From CAYSDL01 sp964429875 (lineage in GTDB: Bacteria; Fidelibacterota; Marinisomatia; SCGC-AAA003-L08; D37C17): a stretch of DNA of 6,652 bases. Below are positions 1-6,473 of the stretch, piece after piece. The stretch spans positions 1 through 6,652 of the forward strand of contig CAYSDL010000062.1 of assembly GCA_964429875.1 (NCBI GenBank), given 5' to 3'. The first letter of the stretch is position 1. The number at the start of each line of letters is the position of its first letter. The translations under genes and the position numbers were made by a program. The notes below the pieces were generated by a model. That model saw only the letters and a list, made by a program, of their open reading frames with translations, was not told the origin of the DNA and searched no databases.

Positions 1-1326
1 ATGACAATGGTTCAAAGTAATCAACTTGAAAGGGCAATAGATATTTTAGATGATGCACTTATTATTGCTAAAAAGGAGGGTGATCATTCAGGAACTGCAG
101 GAATCAATTTAATATATGGAATTATTAATGTAAGATGGGGAAAATTTGAGAAAGCAATAAAATATTTTGAAAGTGCTTTAGAACAAAGAACGAAAGAAAA
201 AAATATTCAAGAAGAAGCTAAAATTCTCAATAATCTCGGTCATTCTTATAGCCAATTAGGTCAAATAGATAAAGCATTAGAATTTGCAAATAGATCACTT
301 GATTTAAAAAGAGAAATTTCTGATAAAAAAGGTATTGCTGCAAGTTTATTTACTACATCGCTTATGTATCGGAGGTTAAGTGATTATGCTAAAGCAATAA
401 AGTACTCTAAAGAATCTATAGAATTATTTGAAGAATTAAATATTAGTCTTCATGATACAACTTTAAAAATGAACTTGGGATTTTATTTGTTGTTTGTAGG
501 AAATTTTGAAGAAGCTAAAGAATACTTCACTAGTGCAATTACTATATGCAAAAAAACAAATGATTTTACTTCATTGGGTATGTCCTACAGGGGACTTGGT
601 TTAATGTACTTAGATCAGGGGGAGTGGAAAAGTGCAGTACAAGAATTTAAAAATGCAAATAAATATCATCAAAAAGCAGAGCATACAACAGCTTTTGAAG
701 CAACTACTGTATTTTTAGGAATGACATATTTTTTTGATGAGCAATATGATAAGGCTAAAGAGAATATAGATAAAGCAGTTATGATAACTCAGAGAAGAAG
801 AGATGTATCATTTTATGATACTTCAGCAAGAGCAGCAAAAATTATTCTTTCATCAAAAATAGGTGAATGTACTGAAGATGAAATTGATAAATTTACTGAA
901 TTAGTTTTAGAATCAGCAAAAGTGAAGCAAATTAATAGGGAATTATATTATATAAGTCAATCTTATTTAAATATAGGGAATCAAAAAAAAGCTGATAAAT
1001 ATCAAAAAATTGTTAGGGAAGGTTTATTGAAAGACTCAGAAAAAATTACTGATACAGATCTGAGAAAGGGTTATTTAAGTAAAGCATTACATACAAATAT
1101 GCTTAATGAAAAAGCTGTTCCATTTTTTCAAATCACTAAAGACAAAGATAAAAAATTATCTAATAAAATTGAGATCAATATTGATAATATTAAAGATTTA
1201 TCTAGTTATTGCTATGATTTAACTAATAATTCTTTTTTTAACTTCTGTCCTCATTGTAGCTACAATAATACTAAACAGGATTTTAAATTTTGTCCTGATT
1301 GTGGAACCTCTTTAACCAAAAGATAG
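1..1326 (+). CDS. TPR-repeat protein with C-terminal zinc ribbon (probably 5'-truncated by the window edge)
   Basis: The reading frame is open from the first base to a TAG stop and gives 441 residues. Most of it is tandem TPR helix pairs, at roughly residues 32-66, 72-106, 112-146, 152-186, 192-226 and 232-266, with a further pair near 315-345. Recurrent patterns are LG..Y...G....A and A..Y...AL. The first repeat (residues 1-25) has only the end of helix A plus helix B (QLERAIDILDDAL), so the true start probably lies upstream and the ATG at base 1 may be internal. The tail has a CPHC (416-419) and CPDCG (431-435) zinc ribbon. A motif near 350-360 (TDTDLRKGYL) and the zinc ribbon are both matched in the next protein, so the two look like paralogues; a cyclase or other domain may lie upstream. 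TPRs normally mediate protein-protein contacts. No catalytic residues are visible in the part seen. The specific role is unknown. Confidence 0.85.
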   Translation: MTMVQSNQLERAIDILDDALIIAKKEGDHSGTAGINLIYGIINVRWGKFEKAIKYFESALEQRTKEKNIQEEAKILNNLGHSYSQLGQIDKALEFANRSLDLKREISDKKGIAASLFTTSLMYRRLSDYAKAIKYSKESIELFEELNISLHDTTLKMNLGFYLLFVGNFEEAKEYFTSAITICKKTNDFTSLGMSYRGLGLMYLDQGEWKSAVQEFKNANKYHQKAEHTTAFEATTVFLGMTYFFDEQYDKAKENIDKAVMITQRRRDVSFYDTSARAAKIILSSKIGECTEDEIDKFTELVLESAKVKQINRELYYISQSYLNIGNQKKADKYQKIVREGLLKDSEKITDTDLRKGYLSKALHTNMLNEKAVPFFQITKDKDKKLSNKIEINIDNIKDLSSYCYDLTNNSFFNFCPHCSYNNTKQDFKFCPDCGTSLTKR

Positions 1327-2798
1327 TAGTGAGTGCTTTAAAAAATATATCAACTATTATGATTACAGATATTGTTGGTTATAGTAAAATGTCTGGAGAT
1401 AATCAAGATAGAGCACTTGAATTATTGAAAGAACATGATGAAATATTATTTGGAGCATTAGAAAAATATAAAGGTAATATTCTAAAAAATAGAGGTGATG
1501 GAGTTATTGCTCAGTTCAATAAGCCTCTAGAAAGCATAGAATGTGCAGTTGATGTACAAAGGAAGCTAAAAAAAAGAAATAGTTTAAATATAAAAGAAAG
1601 AAAACTAAGAGTTAGAATAGGAATACATTATGGAGAATTTATTAAAGAAGGCGATGATATCCATGGAGATTGTATTAATATTGCCTCTAAATTAGAACCT
1701 CTTGCACCGTATGGAGGCATTTTGATTAGTAAAGAACTATCTAAACTAATAGTAAACTATGAGAACATATACATCCGAGAATACGAAAAATTTAAGATAG
1801 ATGGAAATGAAGAATTGACATATGAAATATATATAGATTTGATAGAATGGTATAAAAACAAAAATTGTAAAAAATCATTTTATTTGAAAAATGACCTTTT
1901 TAATAAAGCACATGATTATTTTCATAGTGGTGATTTTTCAGCATCAATAAAAAATTCAGTTTTATATAATGAAAACATAAGTGAAGATAGCAAATCTAAT
2001 GTTGATTCTTTTTTAAGTAATCTATTTATTAATATCGGAGAACTAGAACAAGCTGAGATATTATTGAAAAGTGTTGTTAATAAAAATCCTAACGATCAAA
2101 AATTAAATGGACATATTCTGAAATTAAAAGGACATTTATTCTTTAATAAAGAAATGTGGAACAAAGCAAATGAGTTTTATGATCAATCACTTGAGATTTT
2201 TATAAAAGAAAAATCTAAATATGCCAATGAAATAATTTTTTTTAAGATTATGATAGATATTATAAATGAAGAAAGAAACATATCTATTAAAGATAAAGTA
2301 AATGATATTTTTATAGAAGATAGTTATTTTGAATTAATAAATATTATGGAAAATTATTTTGAAAATGATAAAGAAGATTATGATCAAGATATTGATTTTA
2401 ATAGAGTAGAAAAATTAGAAAATAATAGATATAAGGCCTATGGTATTTGGTTAATGAGTAAAATTATGTCTCAATTAGATAAAATGGATAGAGCCTATGA
2501 ATTTGAAACTAAAGCACAGCAGTTTATAAAACTTTCTTCATTAGATATATCAGATCAATATATAAGGGGACAATATTTAGAAAATGTTTTAATACATAGA
2601 ATTATTATGACGGAAACATCTATAACTGTAGATAATTTATTTGATTTTAATGAAGATAATTATGATGAATTTGAAGGTTTGATTGATTTGTCAACATTTA
2701 ATTTTTGTGTTAAATGTGGAAAAGAAAATGATCAAAAAAATCAAAAGTGCAATGATTGTGAAACTGTTCTAATTAAAGAATACTATGAAAAAAATTAA
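1299..2798 (+). CDS. Class III adenylate cyclase with TPR-like region and C-terminal zinc ribbon
   Basis: Residues about 16-190 form a class III nucleotide cyclase domain, expected to make cAMP from ATP in the cytoplasm. The metal-binding aspartates are D24 (TDIVGYS) and D67 (RGDG). The adenine-selecting pair is K63 and D120 (DDIHGD). The transition-state Asn is N127 (INIASKLE), but the usual transition-state Arg is Lys (K131). Residues about 205-435 are helical and contain degenerate TPRs (for example 275-305). At 418-437 there is a motif (IRGQYLENVLIHR) that I recall as typical of the end of cyclase-TPR proteins. A zinc ribbon follows at C470/C473/C484/C487. The ATG at 1299 overlaps the previous gene by 28 bases. 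A GTG at 1329, two bases after that gene's stop, would leave a leader length more usual for this family and is a serious alternative start. Neither has a good Shine-Dalgarno site. The gene is probably co-transcribed with its neighbours. Confidence 0.9.
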   Translation: MWNLFNQKIVVSALKNISTIMITDIVGYSKMSGDNQDRALELLKEHDEILFGALEKYKGNILKNRGDGVIAQFNKPLESIECAVDVQRKLKKRNSLNIKERKLRVRIGIHYGEFIKEGDDIHGDCINIASKLEPLAPYGGILISKELSKLIVNYENIYIREYEKFKIDGNEELTYEIYIDLIEWYKNKNCKKSFYLKNDLFNKAHDYFHSGDFSASIKNSVLYNENISEDSKSNVDSFLSNLFINIGELEQAEILLKSVVNKNPNDQKLNGHILKLKGHLFFNKEMWNKANEFYDQSLEIFIKEKSKYANEIIFFKIMIDIINEERNISIKDKVNDIFIEDSYFELINIMENYFENDKEDYDQDIDFNRVEKLENNRYKAYGIWLMSKIMSQLDKMDRAYEFETKAQQFIKLSSLDISDQYIRGQYLENVLIHRIIMTETSITVDNLFDFNEDNYDEFEGLIDLSTFNFCVKCGKENDQKNQKCNDCETVLIKEYYEKN

Positions 2799-3552
2799 AT
2801 ATATTTATTGTGTTATATTTTTTTCATTTATATTTTCAAATAACTTGAATATTATAAGCTATAATGTTCATGGCTTCCCTGGAAAAAAAAACTATAATAA
2901 TATTGTTGAAATAATAAATAATGCAAATGATTTTGATTTATTGTTTATTCAGGAAAATTGGAAACATAATAATATTTTTTTAGAAAAAATGAAGGAGCAT
3001 ACATTTATTTTCAATGAAAAAGTAGATAACTCCTTTTATCCTTCAGGTCTAATGATAGGCATAAAAAAAGATATAGATCTCATAGAATATGATGAAAAGT
3101 TTTTTTCTGTATGTAATGGTTATTTGTTTAATGGGAGTGATTGTTTGGCTTCTAAGGGTTTTATATATTTGAAAGTTGATTATAAAGGAAGTAAAATAAA
3201 TATTATAAATACACATTTAGATTCTGGGTCCTCTACTAAAGATAAAATAACACGAAGTATACAATTGCAAGAATTAAGAGATTATATAAATTATAATAAG
3301 CTAGATGAACCATTGATAATGTGTGGAGATTTTAATATAGACCTTTTTAAGGATGAAGATGAAAATATTAAGAATTTTATTTATGATTTAAAACTCAATT
3401 TTGTTGAATGGTCAGAAAAATATTTTCTGAAAAATAAGATTGATTATATTTTCTATACAGGATTTAAAAATATTAAAGCTGAAGCAGAAGATGTTTTGTA
3501 TAATTTAAGTGATCACCCTCCTATGCGTACTATTCTTGAACTTATAAAATAA
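2785..3552 (+). CDS. Exported endonuclease/exonuclease/phosphatase-fold phosphodiesterase, sphingomyelinase-like
   Basis: This 255-residue protein begins with a signal peptide (MKKIKYIYCVIFFSFIFS, residues 1-18; likely cleavage near 18-20), so it should act in the periplasm or outside the cell. The rest is one EEP (DNase I-like) domain with a complete active site: N27 (SYNVHG), E57 (IQEN), H144 (NTHLDS), D182 and N184 (GDFN), D220 (KIDYI), and D243-H244 (SDHPP). These residues bind Mg2+ and hydrolyse phosphodiesters. D119 and K124 in SDCLASKG match, as I recall, the Asp/Lys 'DK switch' motif of neutral sphingomyelinases, which favours a phospholipid or sphingolipid phosphodiesterase over a nuclease. 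C110 and C120 could form a disulfide after export. The start codon lies 14 bases inside the cyclase gene, implying translational coupling. The 3' end overlaps the opposing reductase gene by 11 bases. The fold is certain; the substrate is inferred. Confidence 0.88.
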   Translation: MKKIKYIYCVIFFSFIFSNNLNIISYNVHGFPGKKNYNNIVEIINNANDFDLLFIQENWKHNNIFLEKMKEHTFIFNEKVDNSFYPSGLMIGIKKDIDLIEYDEKFFSVCNGYLFNGSDCLASKGFIYLKVDYKGSKINIINTHLDSGSSTKDKITRSIQLQELRDYINYNKLDEPLIMCGDFNIDLFKDEDENIKNFIYDLKLNFVEWSEKYFLKNKIDYIFYTGFKNIKAEAEDVLYNLSDHPPMRTILELIK

Positions 3553-4291
3553 ATGGAATGATTGCTTTTCTGTTGCGGGGATAATCACTGAAATTAGATT
3601 TATACCATTTATGATGTGAAATTGATCTTGGAACTAAATTAAAAAAAGTCCATAATGCAAATATTAAGCCTGGATAAGACCACGTCATTACAGCAAAACC
3701 AATCCATTCAATAATTTCACCAAAATAGTTTGGACATGATATATAATTATACAAAAAACCAGAAGGAATTTTATAAGAATCTCCTATCCCCTTTAATTTT
3801 AAAAGAATATTATCTGAAATTAGATTAATAATTGCTCCAGCTAAAAATAAAATAATTCCAATAATGAAATTTATATTATAAATGTAATTAAGGTCGTATT
3901 GTTGTAGATTCCCCAAAAAGTATCCATTTATAAATCCATTAATAATATTGAAAATGATAGCAAATAAAACGATAATAGATGGACAAAAAGAATCTTGTTT
4001 TTTTCTTAGTGGAAATATAATACTTCTATTAAAGTAATGAAGATTCCATAGTATGAAAAATAACCAAGCTATAGCTTTGTTATCTATTTCTCCAGTAATA
4101 AAAAAATATGAAAATGTAATTAAAGAAATTATTTCCTGTAAAAACCAACCTAATTTATAAGACATTGTTGGGCCCCAGGACCTTTTTGAAAACTTTCCAT
4201 AAGGAGCTGTAACTTTTAATAAAACAAGAAAGGTGCTTAATCCTATAATAGTAAAGGGTATAAGTATATAATTATATGTAATTTCAAGCAT
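3542..4291 (-). CDS. Steroid 5-alpha-reductase family membrane protein (3-oxo-5-alpha-steroid 4-dehydrogenase-like)
   Basis: This 249-residue polytopic membrane protein has hydrophobic segments near 7-25, 50-66, 74-92, 104-124, 138-158 and 195-220. It resembles the human SRD5A1/SRD5A2 enzymes (about 255-260 residues), which reduce the delta-4 double bond of 3-oxosteroids with NADPH. Landmarks in order are TAPYG (28-32), WFLQE (49-53), HYFNR (85-89), INLISD (155-160), YKIP (173-176), NYFGEIIEWIGFA (188-200), HHKWY (226-230) and YPRNRKAIIPF (237-247). From memory of the SRD5A2 structure, E53, Y86 and E192 correspond to human E57, Y91 and E197, which contact the substrate carbonyl or cofactor site. 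All are kept, so the protein is probably an active reductase. The substrate in a bacterium is unknown: an imported sterol, a polyprenoid or another enone is possible. It is transcribed away from truA and converges with the phosphodiesterase gene. More distant DUF1295 or isoprenylcysteine methyltransferase-like families fit less well. Confidence 0.9.
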   Translation of the reverse strand: MLEITYNYILIPFTIIGLSTFLVLLKVTAPYGKFSKRSWGPTMSYKLGWFLQEIISLITFSYFFITGEIDNKAIAWLFFILWNLHYFNRSIIFPLRKKQDSFCPSIIVLFAIIFNIINGFINGYFLGNLQQYDLNYIYNINFIIGIILFLAGAIINLISDNILLKLKGIGDSYKIPSGFLYNYISCPNYFGEIIEWIGFAVMTWSYPGLIFALWTFFNLVPRSISHHKWYKSNFSDYPRNRKAIIPFIL

Positions 4292-4340
4292 GTATTAATA
4301 TATTTTTTATTAATCAGATGTTATAATAAAACTAATAAAA
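4292..4340. promoter_or_regulatory. Divergent promoter region between the reductase gene and truA
   Basis: These 49 bases, almost all A and T, separate two genes read in opposite directions, so they should hold both promoters. On the + strand TGTTATAAT (4319-4327) is an extended -10 element, with no good -35 box 17 bases upstream. Transcription would begin near 4334, giving truA a leader of only about 7 bases. On the - strand TATAAC (4325-4320) is a possible -10 overlapping the truA one, and TATATT (4302-4297) is another. Two copies of the palindrome ATTAAT (4294-4299 and 4309-4314) are present but may be chance in such AT-rich DNA. No Shine-Dalgarno site is visible for either gene. Confidence 0.45.
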
Positions 4341-5072
4341 ATGAATTACAAATTAAAAATATCATATGATGGAACCAAATATGCTGGATGGCAAATCCAA
4401 CCAAAAATAAAAACAATTCAAGGAGAAATCGAAAGCTCACTTAAAAAAATTTTTAAGAAAGAAATAAATTTAATTGGTGCAGGGAGAACGGATTCAGGAG
4501 TGCATGCCTATAGTCAAGTAGCTAACTTTCATATTGATACAGAAATGAATTATAATAAAATAAAACTGGCAATAAATTCAAATTTAAATAATGATATATT
4601 TGTTATATCATGTGAAATTGTAGATGAGAAATTTCATTCTAGATTTAGTGCAATAAAAAGACAGTATGAATATAATATATCTACACAATTTAACATTTTC
4701 AATAGGAATTATGAATGGATCTTGAAGTGGAAAAATATAAATCATGAAATATTAAAAAAATGTTCTAAAATGATTATAGGAGAACATGATTTTAGTAATT
4801 TCTGTAAAGAAACATCTAAAAAAAATAATAATATTTGTATAATAAAAAAATCAATTTGGATCTTTGATAATGGAATAATGAAATATAAAATAGAAGCAGA
4901 TCGTTTTTTGCACCATATGGTTAGATTTTTAGTAGGAACAATGATAGAAGTTGCAAGGGGAAAAGTACTTATGAGTAATTTTGAAAAATTACTAAAAGTT
5001 GAAGGTGATAATAAGACTATGATTGTTTGCGCTCCAGCAAAAGGATTGTTTCTAAAAAAAATCCATTATTAA
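4341..5072 (+). CDS. truA: tRNA pseudouridine(38-40) synthase TruA
   Basis: TruA isomerises uridine to pseudouridine at positions 38-40 in the anticodon arm of many tRNAs in the cytoplasm. The 243 residues match the usual bacterial length (about 240-270). The N-terminus KISYDGTKYAGWQIQP (6-21) is the family opening. The catalytic aspartate is D51 in GAGRTDSGVHA (46-56). Further family landmarks are FHSRFSA (98-104), RQYEY with the conserved Tyr (107-111), HDFSNFCK (149-156) and the C-terminal RFLHHMVRFLVGTM (188-201). The ATG start puts the YDGT motif at the expected distance. There is no strong ribosome-binding site, but an extended -10 lies just upstream, so the mRNA may be nearly leaderless. 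Nothing looks degraded. Confidence 0.97.
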   Translation: MNYKLKISYDGTKYAGWQIQPKIKTIQGEIESSLKKIFKKEINLIGAGRTDSGVHAYSQVANFHIDTEMNYNKIKLAINSNLNNDIFVISCEIVDEKFHSRFSAIKRQYEYNISTQFNIFNRNYEWILKWKNINHEILKKCSKMIIGEHDFSNFCKETSKKNNNICIIKKSIWIFDNGIMKYKIEADRFLHHMVRFLVGTMIEVARGKVLMSNFEKLLKVEGDNKTMIVCAPAKGLFLKKIHY

Positions 5073-5171
5073 AATATAAAATACATATAAAATTGTATAA
5101 AAAATTATTATTTTATAATGCTGCCACTGGCGATTAAAGTAAATTTAGATAATATAAAGAATTAACCATTT
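5073..5171. other. truA-purB intergenic region with GC-rich patch
   Basis: These 99 bases separate truA from purB. The left part is nearly pure A/T and contains no stem-loop followed by a T-run, so no intrinsic terminator is seen for truA. At 5120-5132 there is an abrupt GC-rich patch (GCTGCCACTGGCG) containing the short inverted repeat GCC-ACT-GGC, too short for a terminator but possibly an operator half. Directly after the candidate -10 a 15-codon ORF (5118-5165, MLPLAIKVNLDNIKN) can be read, using CTG, CCA and GCG codons unlike the neighbouring genes. It could be a leader peptide, a relic of a lost gene, or chance. No purine riboswitch can be fitted in the space. Confidence 0.4.
5114..5119 (+). 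promoter_or_regulatory. Candidate -10 box for purB (and purC)
   Basis: TATAAT is a perfect consensus -10 hexamer. A partial -35 (TTGTAT, 5094-5099) lies upstream, but its 14-base spacing is shorter than the usual 16-18. Transcription would start near 5126 and give purB a leader of about 45 bases. Such hexamers arise easily in AT-rich DNA, so this is tentative. Confidence 0.35.
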
Positions 5172-6467
5172 ATGATAGATAGATATTCAACTGAAGATAT
5201 GAATAATATATGGTCTGACTTTAATAGATTCAAAACTTGGGAGAAAGTTGAACTAGCAGTTGTAGAAGTAATGGTTGACAAAGGGATTGTTCCTCTAAAA
5301 TCTTTCGAAATAATTAAAAAGAAATCAAAATTTGATGTTAAAAGAGTTTTAGAAATCGAAAAAACTACAAGGCATGATGTCATAGCATTTTTAACTAATC
5401 TAGCAGAGAATATAGGACCTGATTCAAGATATATACATATGGGAATGACATCTTCTGATCTTCTTGATACATCCTTAGCTTTACAATGTTTGGATGCTGG
5501 AAATATTATACTGAAAAAACTCAATAAATTTCAAAAAGTATTAAGATCAAATGCTTTAAAGTATAAAAAAACATACCAAATTGGGAGATCTCATGGAGTC
5601 CATGCAGAGCCTATAACATTTGGTTTGAAAAATGCATTATGGAGCGAGGAAATTAAAAGAAATATTGCAAGGTGGAAGAAATCGCTAGAAAATATTGCTA
5701 TTGGTCAAATTTCTGGTGCAGTGGGTACTTATCAGCATATTGATCCAGAAATTGAGATTTTGGTATGTAAGAAACTAGGGTTAAAAGCTGAAACTGTTTC
5801 CAATCAGGTAGTCCAAAGAGATCATCATGCTGATTATCTAATGAATTTAGCATTGATAGGAGCTAGTATTGAGAAAATTGCTATTGAAATTAGACATTTG
5901 CAGAGGACAGAAGTGCTAGAAGCTGAAGAATATTTTTTAAAAGGTCAAAAAGGATCTTCTGCAATGCCTCATAAAAGAAATCCTATTGTTACAGAAAGAA
6001 TGACAGGTTTTGCAAGATTGCTTAGATCAAATGCAATGGCAGCCCTTGAAAATGTAGCATTATGGCATGAAAGAGACATATCACATTCATCTGTTGAAAG
6101 GATCATTTTACCAGATTCAACAACTCTAATGGATTATATGCTAAATAAGATGATTTTTTTAATGGAAAATTTATATGTTTATCCAAAGAACATGTTAAAT
6201 AATATTAATAAAACTAAGGGGCTAATATTTAGTCAAGAAGTACTGCTTGCGCTAATCAAAAAGGGAATAACAAGGGAAGATGCATATCAAATTGTTCAAA
6301 AAAATGCAATGAAATCTTGGAACGATAGATGCGATTTTAAAGATTTATTATATAAGGATAAAAAGGTTAATAGTTATTTATCAAATAATGAAATTGATTC
6401 ATTGTTTGATTTAGATAAAATAATGATAAACATTAATAAAATATATAAAAGAATAGGATTGGATTAA
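5172..6467 (+). CDS. purB: Adenylosuccinate lyase PurB
   Basis: PurB acts twice in purine synthesis in the cytoplasm: it cleaves SAICAR to AICAR plus fumarate, and adenylosuccinate to AMP plus fumarate. The protein has 431 residues, the same length as I recall for the Bacillus subtilis and Thermotoga enzymes, and key residues fall at the same numbers. These are H68 (TTRHDV), the TSSD substrate loop (93-96), H141 (GRSHGVHAEP), the fumarase/lyase signature GSSAMPHKRNP (261-271) with catalytic S263 on the mobile loop, and E275. The start gives the standard N-terminus MIDRYS. No strong Shine-Dalgarno precedes it. The next gene, purC, starts six bases after its stop, so the two are surely co-transcribed. 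The enzyme appears intact and functional. Confidence 0.98.
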   Translation: MIDRYSTEDMNNIWSDFNRFKTWEKVELAVVEVMVDKGIVPLKSFEIIKKKSKFDVKRVLEIEKTTRHDVIAFLTNLAENIGPDSRYIHMGMTSSDLLDTSLALQCLDAGNIILKKLNKFQKVLRSNALKYKKTYQIGRSHGVHAEPITFGLKNALWSEEIKRNIARWKKSLENIAIGQISGAVGTYQHIDPEIEILVCKKLGLKAETVSNQVVQRDHHADYLMNLALIGASIEKIAIEIRHLQRTEVLEAEEYFLKGQKGSSAMPHKRNPIVTERMTGFARLLRSNAMAALENVALWHERDISHSSVERIILPDSTTLMDYMLNKMIFLMENLYVYPKNMLNNINKTKGLIFSQEVLLALIKKGITREDAYQIVQKNAMKSWNDRCDFKDLLYKDKKVNSYLSNNEIDSLFDLDKIMININKIYKRIGLD

Positions 6468-6473
6468 TTTACT

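Noticed and set aside
1..2798. The first two genes as one gene split by a frameshift
   Set aside because: The first protein has its own complete C-terminal zinc ribbon before the stop, and the cyclase domain follows as a normal N-terminal domain. Two separate genes explain this better.
2785..2838. Lipoprotein signal (Cys at residue 9 of the phosphodiesterase)
   Set aside because: C9 sits within the hydrophobic stretch without a preceding lipobox, so an ordinary signal peptide is more likely.
4294..4314. Paired ATTAAT palindromes as an operator
   Set aside because: Six-base A/T palindromes are expected by chance in such AT-rich sequence, and there is no independent support.
5120..5132. Intrinsic terminator after truA at the GC-rich patch
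   Set aside because: The stem is only three to four base pairs and is not followed by a T-run.
5162..5524. Open frame of 120 codons on the - strand
   Set aside because: It lies almost wholly within purB on the opposite strand, shows no recognisable domain, and purB is certain, so it is a shadow frame.
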